NCBI GenBank assembly: GCA_022841825.1
Contig: JALHQT010000001.1
Location: forward strand, 744,001-808,000
Direction of reading: 5' to 3'
Length of the DNA: 64,000 nucleotides
DNA from: Anaerolineae bacterium
GTDB lineage: Bacteria > Chloroflexota > Anaerolineae > Aggregatilineales > Phototrophicaceae
Shown here: one piece after another, positions 30,409 to 38,345 of the stretch
Layout of the letters: each line of letters starts with the position of its first letter
Numbering within the stretch: the stretch's first letter is position 1
Notes under the pieces: model-generated
What the model saw: only the letters and a program-made list of their open reading frames with translations
Database searches by the model: none
What the model was told of the DNA's origin: nothing
Translations under genes and position numbers: made by a program

Positions 30409-33048
30409 TCAATCGAGTACATCATAAAACTTGTTTATGCGTTGACGAATGGCTTCTTTACCACCTTCAAGGTATTTGATCAGCAACGACGAAACGTCCT
30501 TATCTTCAATTCCCCCTACTTGCGAGACTTGGGCGTTTGTCGCATTACCTTCCAAAACAATCGCTAAATCCATGTCAGCAGAGACTGACATGTTCGAGTT
30601 ATGAGTTGCGAAAATGAATTGCCTCTTGTCTTTTGATTTCCTAAGGATTTGCGCAATATCGCTGTATATCATCGAAGTGTCTAACGCATCTTCTGGTTGA
30701 TCATAGATGACAGGGCGAGTATCGTCGGTGAGCGCCAGCAGAATTATCACGGTGAACTTCTGCCCTGTCGAGAGTTCGTGCAATTGTCTGTATTCACCAT
30801 CGTTACGCCTTAAGCTAATCACCGTCGTATCTTCGACCTCGACTTCCTCAAGTTCATAAAGCAGAGAAAGGTCTTCACCAAACTTATCAATGATGTTCTT
30901 TACAATGGTTTCCGATAGTTGTGTAGCTCTGGCGATGTGGTCCCATTCTTCTAGGCGAATGTGTTTAGCAAATTGTCTCGGTGTAAATTCTGACTTCGTC
31001 AATGCTTCTACAGCAGTGCGTGGTATCTTGTTTCCTCTTATCTTCTCGTTAAGCCAGTTTTGGTACTGTTCCCGACTCTTTCCTTGCACAACAGATACAA
31101 TTACCCGACGCTCAAGAATCTCGGTCATAGATTGTGCTTGCTTTTTGCGTCTCGCAAAAATCATTGCATACTGAGTCTCGATCGTATTGAGCAACTTCTC
31201 GCGCTCATGATGAAGTGTAGCTTTATCTTTCTGCTCGGATTTGGCACGCCTAATATGCGAGTCAACGTTTATCAGCCGTTGCTTCTTTTTTTCAAGTTTA
31301 GACTGCAACTCGCCAGCCTCAACACTTGGTTGTTGCCTCATGAATTCCTTATAAGCTTTATCATGTGTATTGTAACTTTCAGTCCATCGAGATGGTCGTT
31401 GCCTGATCCTTTCTACAAGGTCACTCAGTCGTTCGCTTGCGAGGTTCTTTAGTTCATCTATGATTTCCCTCGCTTCGTTGGCTAGCGACTGAACGCCTTC
31501 CAATTCACTTTCATTACCTAAGCCTGTAACTGGCAGCTCACGTTCTATTTCGTGAAATAATTGCGCCTCCAAGTTCTTGACCAGTCCATCGCGGAGGTTC
31601 TCAATGCCAGCTCTTGTCGCTTTAAGATAGTTCAATTCATCCTGCCATTTTGGATGCTCAAGGAGGATAGGTTGTTGTTGTGCCTCTTGGATACGCTGCA
31701 AACTAACTTCAATCTGTTGAATCTCAACAGAGAGGTTTCTCTGTTCCATTTCATGAATTGCCAAGTTAGCTAACGATGCATCGAGAGCGGTCAAGCTCTG
31801 AGAGTTCTTGCGTAGTTTTTGCCTCAATTCTGCTATCTCTCGACGCAACCCAGTCAAATCTAGGTGCCGGTCAATCAGTTCGAGTTGCTTGATAGCATCT
31901 CGAGCAATACTCATGCCCTCCCCTTGGCTATAAGCGAGTATTGAAAAGAAATTGTTTATTCCCTGGAACCCAAACTCCTCGGTTGAGCCATTTAGCAGAA
32001 TACGTTCGACGTGAATCGGGTTTTCCTCTCCGTCATAAGTTCGAGAAATTCTATATTTTTCACCATCTTCATGGTGAATAACGACTGTGACCTCCCCGCC
32101 GTATCCTAACAACTTGGCAAGTTTCCCCGCGCAATCGTCTTGAATCGCCCTAACAGTTGATTGGTTATCAAGTGCAAATCTCAAGAATTCTAATAGTGCG
32201 GATTTTCCAACTCCTTGACCACCGACAATGCAATTCAGTCCTGGATTGAAATCAATGGTTGTACCCTGGAAGAACCCGCGTGAAATCTCAAGTTTCTCTA
32301 TCCAAGTGCGACTGACAGACTCTATAGGCTCTCCTGGCAAACGAATTCGGATCATTGGGTCTTTCAACGCCATCTTTAGTCCAGAAACGTTTACTTGGGC
32401 AAGCTTTACCCAAGACGATTTTGTTCCTATCTGGCTTAAAGAATGCGCATCTGAGAACTGGAGACATGCCTTAGACGTTGTGTATAAGCGACCATTTTCA
32501 TATTCGGCTTTTAGGTTACTATCCAACACTTCGAGGCCATGTATGTTGAGACTACAAAATGTGTTTTGTTTAGTGAGCCCGTTTGACAAATCATGTAGAA
32601 AGCCTTTATCACCATCTACATGCGCCGCGATTGCGACACCTCCATAATCGCTAACGACATCGGCTACCTGTATCATGGTTTGAGAGGATTGTGCATCGCG
32701 CCGACCAAATTCGCTCTCAGAGCCTATTCCACAACGACCGAGCAGATTCGAGATGTCATTGCCGCATCGAGAAACGTCAAGTATGGCGAGCATATGTCCA
32801 TCATTCGTAGATATTTCAACACCAGGAAACACCACTAAGTTGGTACCCTTTGCTGCTGACATAACCGCGTCCACAAATGCGTAGTGGTTGTGGTCAGTGA
32901 TTGCAATAGCATCTAGCTCCGAAGCTATTGCCGCCTTAACAATATCTTCAGCAGTAGCGTGTTTGTCCCTGAAGTCATACGATGCTGGGGTGTGAATGTG
33001 CAGATCTATTTTGCGGAAATGACCACCTGGAAGTGTTGGGATAGGCAT
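30409..33048 (-). CDS. PHP-domain/SMC-like ATPase (TrlF-type)
   Basis: 879 aa. Residues 10-205 form a PHP phosphoesterase domain with a complete metal site: DLHIHT (15-20), TDHNHY (51-56), PGVEIS with Glu78, AAHVDGDKG (His143) and SDAH (199-202). Residues from about 250 form a Rad50/SMC-like ABC ATPase: Walker A IVGGQGVGKSALLEF (274-288), a long coiled-coil middle (about 390-640), an ABC-signature-like ELSTGQKF and Walker B VIYDQPEDALDTS. TrlF-type proteins are predicted nuclease-ATPases found in accessory islands. Last gene of a four-gene operon with HerA, NurA-like and methylase genes; 81 bp after the methylase. Probably a DNA-end or foreign-DNA sensing effector. Confidence 0.85.
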   Translation of the reverse strand: MPIPTLPGGHFRKIDLHIHTPASYDFRDKHATAEDIVKAAIASELDAIAITDHNHYAFVDAVMSAAKGTNLVVFPGVEISTNDGHMLAILDVSRCGNDISNLLGRCGIGSESEFGRRDAQSSQTMIQVADVVSDYGGVAIAAHVDGDKGFLHDLSNGLTKQNTFCSLNIHGLEVLDSNLKAEYENGRLYTTSKACLQFSDAHSLSQIGTKSSWVKLAQVNVSGLKMALKDPMIRIRLPGEPIESVSRTWIEKLEISRGFFQGTTIDFNPGLNCIVGGQGVGKSALLEFLRFALDNQSTVRAIQDDCAGKLAKLLGYGGEVTVVIHHEDGEKYRISRTYDGEENPIHVERILLNGSTEEFGFQGINNFFSILAYSQGEGMSIARDAIKQLELIDRHLDLTGLRREIAELRQKLRKNSQSLTALDASLANLAIHEMEQRNLSVEIQQIEVSLQRIQEAQQQPILLEHPKWQDELNYLKATRAGIENLRDGLVKNLEAQLFHEIERELPVTGLGNESELEGVQSLANEAREIIDELKNLASERLSDLVERIRQRPSRWTESYNTHDKAYKEFMRQQPSVEAGELQSKLEKKKQRLINVDSHIRRAKSEQKDKATLHHEREKLLNTIETQYAMIFARRKKQAQSMTEILERRVIVSVVQGKSREQYQNWLNEKIRGNKIPRTAVEALTKSEFTPRQFAKHIRLEEWDHIARATQLSETIVKNIIDKFGEDLSLLYELEEVEVEDTTVISLRRNDGEYRQLHELSTGQKFTVIILLALTDDTRPVIYDQPEDALDTSMIYSDIAQILRKSKDKRQFIFATHNSNMSVSADMDLAIVLEGNATNAQVSQVGGIEDKDVSSLLIKYLEGGKEAIRQRINKFYDVLD

Positions 33049-33129
33049 AGTGATTAGCTCATTGTTACTCAGATTCGTAGTTTAGCACCGATAAAAAACA
33101 ACTTGCGGTCAAGTGCAATCTTTCGCATG

Positions 33130-34182
33130 TTAATAGGCTATGAAAAGCAATTCATTCGTCAAGTTCTTGCTGAGTGCGTACTGATGTTCGACTGCATGAA
33201 CTTCTACGTTCTTTCTTAGCCCAACCAGTAGTTCGATTATCTCATTTCGGCTGGGAACTCCATCACTTTGATAGGACAACACCATCGTGTTCGTATGAAA
33301 ACGGGAAAACAGTGCTTCAAAGGAATCAATGATTTTGTTCCGTGAAGCAAAAGCGTCAATCGCATCCAAACTGACCATCGGCTTGTGTTGTTTGCTCCTG
33401 TTTATCCGTGTTGGCCATCCTTTGTAGTCGGATAGCCCTTCCAAAAAATGGTAGAAGTCGAGATAGTCTGTCCCGCGTCCTTTTTCTTTCGAAACATACG
33501 GGGGATCGAGATACACTAGATCTACTCCATTTGGCGCTGACAAAGCGTTTTGACCGCCAATTACACAGTTCTCTCGTCCGTTGTCAAAAACAGCGTTGTT
33601 ATACTCCTTAACGAACTGGTGCATTAGAAAGGGAAATGGTTTATCCCATGTTGTTTTATTTCCAAACGTGCGCTCGACCGCTGCTGTGCGCATGTAGTAA
33701 TTCGCACGATGAAACAAATTGTAAGGTCGTTTAGATAGGCAGGACTGAAAAAGTGCCGCCAGAACTATGGCACGTTTGTACTCATCATCAAGCAACATTG
33801 AAATGTTGCTTACTACTCGATCAAGGAACGCGTTCTCCTCCTGGGTGAAAAAGACATCATCAAATTCAGATTGAATGAAGTCGGGATATGGAGGATTGTG
33901 CTCTGTGAGGACAAGCGTTAGCTCATCATTTGAAACACGTACACCCTTGTTTTCAACCACAGCCTTACCAATGATTTGATTGAAAAGCAAAAGATCGTTG
34001 TAGTGAACTTTTTTTGCGTTCAACTTGAACAGTAAACTGACACTTGCAGTACCGCCAAAAACATCCAAAACACTGTCAAAATTGATTGGCTTAAGGTGAT
34101 GCCACAACCAGGGAAGCAAGCGTCGCTTACTACCAGAATAACGTGTTGATGGATAAGCAAAATTCTCTGGTAAATTGCCCAC
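33130..34182 (-). CDS. D12-class (Dam/DpnM-type) adenine-N6 DNA methyltransferase
   Basis: 350 aa. TRYSGSKRRLLPWL (motif X, 13-26), VLDVFGGTASVSLLF (SAM motif I, 38-52) and DLVYLDPPYVSKEKG (catalytic DPPY at 226-229) in the alpha-class order. It methylates adenine in a DNA target not deducible from sequence. GTG start 6 bp after the NurA-like stop. In this operon it could label self DNA so the HerA/NurA/TrlF machinery spares it. Confidence 0.9.
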   Translation of the reverse strand: MGNLPENFAYPSTRYSGSKRRLLPWLWHHLKPINFDSVLDVFGGTASVSLLFKLNAKKVHYNDLLLFNQIIGKAVVENKGVRVSNDELTLVLTEHNPPYPDFIQSEFDDVFFTQEENAFLDRVVSNISMLLDDEYKRAIVLAALFQSCLSKRPYNLFHRANYYMRTAAVERTFGNKTTWDKPFPFLMHQFVKEYNNAVFDNGRENCVIGGQNALSAPNGVDLVYLDPPYVSKEKGRGTDYLDFYHFLEGLSDYKGWPTRINRSKQHKPMVSLDAIDAFASRNKIIDSFEALFSRFHTNTMVLSYQSDGVPSRNEIIELLVGLRKNVEVHAVEHQYALSKNLTNELLFIAY

Positions 34183-34188
34183 TAGACA

Positions 34189-35796
34189 TTACTTCAGTGA
34201 CTGCTTGCGTCGGATGAACTCTGCCAGTGTTCGCTGACGATAATCTAACGCCAACTCACTCCCAACTTGCTTACTGACATTGTGAGCAACTAAAATAGGG
34301 GTTGGAACTAAGGTTGTGATTGGTTCTTCTAGTCCCCAAAGATGGTCTTCATCGACATCAAATGTTGCCGACCTTAGGGCACTTAGCAACTTCAATACGT
34401 CGCGTCCAAGCGCTGACTCCGTGTATCCATGTAAAGACGAAACCTCAACTGCATATTCATAGCGTGGAAGAAACTGCTCAGCAGTTCTCGCATGACCGAC
34501 GAAGAACATTACTACTCCAAGATTCAGGGCTTTCTCGGCAATGTCGCGTGCTGTGATGCTTCTATTGTGGAAGCTTTTGCCTAATCGTTCTAGATCGTTC
34601 GCATACTGCTTGCGTGTGCGACGATTTAGGTTTGATGTCGTCTCGAACCTCCGAAGGATAGGTGTAGTAATCAACACACGATTGAAGGTTTTCGCCGAAA
34701 ACTCTTGGCTCGGCAGCAAATGACGCATCAGTTCGGTGTCAGAAATAGTCTTCCCAGTGGGGTTCCATTTCTTGCTCCCCATTACCTTGGTGATGTACCA
34801 ATTGACTAGGGTGCTATATATTTTTAGCTCAACATGTTTTGAAACGCCGCAGAATATCACTCCTGTATTACGCGCAGTCTCACAACTCGATACCATGCGA
34901 AGAATTGCTTCTCTTGTAAGCTGTCCATGTCGGTTATCAAGCGTACAATTCATCAACTTGTCTTGAGGGAATATACGCCCATCTCGAAAGTGGACGTCAG
35001 GTGTTGCGGTAATTCCCCCATGTTTGAAGATGAAGGTCTCTTCGACGAAGAACTGCCCCACATCCATTGCTGACTTTGCTGACCATTCATAATCTCCTTC
35101 GTCCATAGCAGCATAATCTGCGGGCCCAAGTATGACCCAATCTTCATAATCCCGAAGCCCTTTAGGTACTGCTATGTTCGCCCATGTTGGTTTTGGGGCT
35201 ATATGTTCCTTAATCACACCACCAGCGTTATTCACGATTGCGGGACTAGCCCATACGTGATTCGTTGGCACACTCAACTTCAGCCGATGTTGACTAGCAT
35301 CACAAGCGCTTATTCTGAGCGGAAACTCTGTGCCCCAAAGTTCACTATGTGGTGGAACATAAATTTCCTCAAGAAAGTATCGACCAAACACTGTTTGATA
35401 AATGTGGTCTTCAATGGCTTTCCAATCTGGCTTGCCAGTGACACGAAGAAGTCCCTTTCCCTCAGAACTTAGTCTCAAATCCTCCTGCCAGATACCTAAT
35501 CCTGCAAGAGCTATGTCATTTATCTGTTGAGCAATTCGATATTGCTCTCGCGTATCTGCGCCTTCCAGTTCAACCATCAAATCCTGAAGAAAATGCAGGT
35601 ACAGTTGCCGAGGATCCTCTTGCTGAAGGTGATTCCGAGCCTCAGCAAGAATATTAGGTTGTTCCTCCAGCAGATCCGCTTCGAGCATATAGTCAACAGT
35701 TTGCTCGAAGGCTGTATAGCGGGTTTCAGCTTGGAGACGGGTCAGGATTTCGGTGAAGTCAGCTTCTTCAGAGTTTATCCCGTTCTCGTTTGCCAT
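34189..35796 (-). CDS. NurA-domain nuclease partner of HerA
   Basis: 535 aa. The C-terminal two-thirds carry NurA-like blocks: an acidic first motif RISACDASQHR (about residue 175), DVHFRDGRIFPQDKL with Asp-Gly, TREAILRMVSSCE and VIFCGVSKHVELK, matching the order of NurA 5'-3' exonucleases. The N-terminal 150 residues are helical and specific to this protein. HerA and NurA form a DNA-resecting motor-nuclease complex in archaea. The ATG lies inside the HerA-like gene (22-bp overlap), strongly supporting a complex. Assignment rests on motifs and context. Confidence 0.7.
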   Translation of the reverse strand: MANENGINSEEADFTEILTRLQAETRYTAFEQTVDYMLEADLLEEQPNILAEARNHLQQEDPRQLYLHFLQDLMVELEGADTREQYRIAQQINDIALAGLGIWQEDLRLSSEGKGLLRVTGKPDWKAIEDHIYQTVFGRYFLEEIYVPPHSELWGTEFPLRISACDASQHRLKLSVPTNHVWASPAIVNNAGGVIKEHIAPKPTWANIAVPKGLRDYEDWVILGPADYAAMDEGDYEWSAKSAMDVGQFFVEETFIFKHGGITATPDVHFRDGRIFPQDKLMNCTLDNRHGQLTREAILRMVSSCETARNTGVIFCGVSKHVELKIYSTLVNWYITKVMGSKKWNPTGKTISDTELMRHLLPSQEFSAKTFNRVLITTPILRRFETTSNLNRRTRKQYANDLERLGKSFHNRSITARDIAEKALNLGVVMFFVGHARTAEQFLPRYEYAVEVSSLHGYTESALGRDVLKLLSALRSATFDVDEDHLWGLEEPITTLVPTPILVAHNVSKQVGSELALDYRQRTLAEFIRRKQSLK

Positions 35797-37334
35797 TTTT
35801 CTTTGACCTCAGAAAATATGTCCGGTGTTTGTCCACCTGATTTAGTCTTACGATCTGACCGAATGCGGATTGGGATTGCGTGTTTGACTGTTTCATAAGT
35901 TCCAGACAGCAAACAGCTTCCGACAGGCATCTTGGGTAGCCGTTGTAGCATATCGTCGGTTGCATCTGCTCTCACCCCGCGAATGGAGTCCAGTTGGTCT
36001 GGCTCAAGAGCGAAGATAAGCCTTGTATTACATTGTCGAATTGTCTTTTTGTCGATGTCGACAGGGCTTTGCGTAATCAGCATCATCGAGATGCCGTAGT
36101 GCCGCCCAATGCGTACACCTTCGCGAATTACCTGTTTACAGGCACTATCTTCACCTTCAGGCACCAATAAATGAGCCTCATCTAGGACTGCAATATATGG
36201 AGGTATTTTGCCACTCTTTCGTAATCCCTGTACCTCGCGAAGTGTGGCTCCAACAATTAACTGTAGTTGTCCTTGGTCTAGCTGGTTACAATCGATATTT
36301 ACAATAGGGGTTCGCCCATCGTGATGCTCCCAAGACAGCAGATCTTCCCAGTTTGTTTGTTCACCGAGAAAGTTGTGGCGTGAAATCGAGGTATAGGTAC
36401 GTGATGTTGCTAGTCTGAGACTGTTCGCGTTGACTTGAAGAGTAGGTGCATCTTTCTCCATCTCGCCAATGAGTTCATCTAACCCAAACTCGAGTCTCAG
36501 ACCTTGCATAATCTCACGCTTGAGGCGCAGGAATGTAAATGCCAATAGGTCGTATCCTACGGTGCCACGGAGCGTAGGCACTAAATCCAGCATTTCCGCC
36601 TCAGTCAGAGACGAAAGTCGGACTGTATAGTCTGTACCCGGCTTCAGAACTGCGCCTTTCCCACCTAACCCAAATGCAACACCTGAGTACTCATCTTGGG
36701 AGTCGAGGATAATGATGGGAATTCCTAGACGATTAATCTCCTCTAATAGAATACTTACTGAATACGACTTACCACTTCCAGTGGTACCGCCTACAAAAAT
36801 ATGTCGTTGAATCGCTTTTGGATTGAGCAATACGTTGTTCACAATGGCACTTCCACCTTGTGGCGCTTGAACTGTCGTGACATGAGTAGTGCCCAAACAA
36901 ATCGAAGTTGCTCCATCGGTTTGAAATCCCATCGCTTTTGCCACAGTATCGTCAGTAAGCAAGAACACATCTTGTCCTGCAATAGGCATGTCTGACGGCT
37001 GTTCAATCGTCAAGTTGTCTCCTGACAAGACTGCTTCCTCAACAATGTCAACAGCATATATGCGATAAATGGTCGTAGAAAACTCTTCGCCGGGATAATC
37101 AGGTTCGATGTCGAGAGTTTCACGAACCTTTGCACGCATTGGACTTTCGTGAGGGTTTACTTCCAAGGCAGCAGAAACTCGCCCCAAGAGTGCCTTATCT
37201 TGCGAAACATAGGTTCCCACCAATGTTCCAGGATATACGTACTCATACGCATTGGCTTTGAAGCTAAATTTGTCAAATGAGGGCGACGAGTCATCTGCTA
37301 TGACCGACCCAACAACACGAATAGCTATGTTCAT
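35775..37334 (-). CDS. HerA-like hexameric DNA-pumping ATPase
   Basis: 519 aa. An N-terminal HAS-barrel-like beta domain (1-150) precedes the FtsK/HerA ATPase: Walker A FVGGTTGSGKSYSVSILLEE (about 182-201), IIILDSQDEYSG, Walker B IAVLDEAHLLVPEG, GRHYGISMMLITQSPVDIDK (sensor) and the arginine segment CNTRLIFALEPDQLDSIRGV. The ATG at 37334 is used; the TTG two codons earlier is less likely. First gene of the operon; overlaps the NurA-like gene. HerA motors feed DNA to their partner nuclease and are common in anti-phage systems. Confidence 0.9.
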   Translation of the reverse strand: MNIAIRVVGSVIADDSSPSFDKFSFKANAYEYVYPGTLVGTYVSQDKALLGRVSAALEVNPHESPMRAKVRETLDIEPDYPGEEFSTTIYRIYAVDIVEEAVLSGDNLTIEQPSDMPIAGQDVFLLTDDTVAKAMGFQTDGATSICLGTTHVTTVQAPQGGSAIVNNVLLNPKAIQRHIFVGGTTGSGKSYSVSILLEEINRLGIPIIILDSQDEYSGVAFGLGGKGAVLKPGTDYTVRLSSLTEAEMLDLVPTLRGTVGYDLLAFTFLRLKREIMQGLRLEFGLDELIGEMEKDAPTLQVNANSLRLATSRTYTSISRHNFLGEQTNWEDLLSWEHHDGRTPIVNIDCNQLDQGQLQLIVGATLREVQGLRKSGKIPPYIAVLDEAHLLVPEGEDSACKQVIREGVRIGRHYGISMMLITQSPVDIDKKTIRQCNTRLIFALEPDQLDSIRGVRADATDDMLQRLPKMPVGSCLLSGTYETVKHAIPIRIRSDRKTKSGGQTPDIFSEVKEKWQTRTG

Positions 37335-37396
37335 ACTCAAAGACCCAATTACTCGTTAGAACAACAAGATGGAAGATTTGAAGGCAATCCTGACTA

Positions 37397-37423
37397 AGTA
37401 TACCCTCTATTATCGTAATGCAA
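37397..37423 (-). promoter_or_regulatory. Possible promoter of the HerA-NurA-methylase-TrlF operon
   Basis: On the minus strand TTGCAT (37423-37418), a 15-bp spacer and TATACT (37402-37397), 63 bp before the HerA start. The spacer is short. It is the best match in the 250-bp gap (37335-37585), which holds no gene. Confidence 0.4.
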
Positions 37424-37585
37424 CACGAAAGTAACAGAATATAGGTTCTTTGCACCGGGTTGGTCATAGCTTTTCAGTGCGCGCGGAACCAATAACACAG
37501 AGCCTTTGAATGCACAACTCATCTGTCTGCTCTCTTTCACACAAAGACATCGATAAACACAGATTGTCACGGGAACCTAAATTGG

Positions 37586-38182
37586 CTAGCGACTTAATCC
37601 GTGCCTTTCTATGTATCGGCTCAAATTTGCCGTCGTCGTTCCATACCGCTTTGCAATGAATACTTGCGTACTCCCATTTGCAAGCAGCGCCTTTATCTCC
37701 GGCACATGAGCGTCCAACTTACTCTTACCGATGCCTCTCGGTCTCCCCAGTGGTTTGCCCGCTCGTCGTCTGGCGGCGAGAGCTTCCTTCGTTCTCTGGC
37801 TTATAAGATCCCGCTCAATCTCAGAAGCAATGGCAAACGCCATGGCTACAACTTTAGATTGAATGGAGTTGTCGAGTTGCCAATTGCCTTTGATGGCGCA
37901 GATGTTCAGTTGCTTCTGCACCGCTAGCGACAGAATCTCCATGCATTCCAGCATGGACCGTCCCAGCCGAGATAATTCACTGACAATGAGCGTATCGCCC
38001 GCCTTCGCGTTCTCAATGACGGCTCCAAGTTTGCGGCTACGCCAGTTTATTCGCCCCGACACATGCTCCTCCACCCACTGGACTTGCCCCAAGCCCTTTT
38101 CGTTGGCAAGTTTGAGAATATCGAACTTGTTCTTTTCGAGGTCTTGATCGTTGGTGGATACGCGCAAATAGGCGATGGTCAT
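37586..38182 (-). CDS. Small serine recombinase (resolvase/invertase family)
   Basis: 198 aa. Catalytic serine in IAYLRVSTNDQ (residue 9), GDTLIVSELSRLGRS, AIASEIERDLISQRTKEALAARR and a C-terminal helix-turn-helix (IKALLANGSTQVFIAKRYGTTTANLSRYI). It resolves or inverts DNA at short sites. Palindromic sequences lie just upstream (38245-38277). It is separate from the large serine integrase and may act on cointegrates or multimers of the element. Confidence 0.92.
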   Translation of the reverse strand: MTIAYLRVSTNDQDLEKNKFDILKLANEKGLGQVQWVEEHVSGRINWRSRKLGAVIENAKAGDTLIVSELSRLGRSMLECMEILSLAVQKQLNICAIKGNWQLDNSIQSKVVAMAFAIASEIERDLISQRTKEALAARRRAGKPLGRPRGIGKSKLDAHVPEIKALLANGSTQVFIAKRYGTTTANLSRYIERHGLSR

Positions 38183-38244
38183 AGGTGATTAAGTGAAAAC
38201 CCATTGGAGTATAGGTTTCATTGTCATCATAACAGACCATTTCG

Positions 38245-38277
38245 ATTGACTGTCAATATACTAAAAACGGTCGTTTT
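38245..38277. repeat. Palindromes upstream of the small recombinase (possible res/crossover sites)
   Basis: ATTGAC-T-GTCAAT (38245-38257) and AAAACG-GT-CGTTTT (38264-38277), 63-95 bp before the recombinase start. Resolvases bind palindromic subsites next to their own gene and autoregulate there. This is suggestive only. Confidence 0.4.
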
Positions 38278-38282
38278 CGTAT

Positions 38283-38335
38283 AACACTGTGGGCACATAC
38301 CTGTCGAAGTTGTGTGCGTATGTGCCCACGGTGTT
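38283..38335 (-). terminator. Long inverted repeat after the M23 protein gene
   Basis: AACACTGTGGGCACATAC (38283-38300) and GTATGTGCCCACGGTGTT (38318-38335) form an 18-bp stem with one mismatch and a 17-nt loop, 10 bp after the stop of the secreted protein. Likely a terminator; its unusual length also allows a recombinase-site role. Confidence 0.55.
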
Positions 38336-38345
38336 GATTGGTGCA

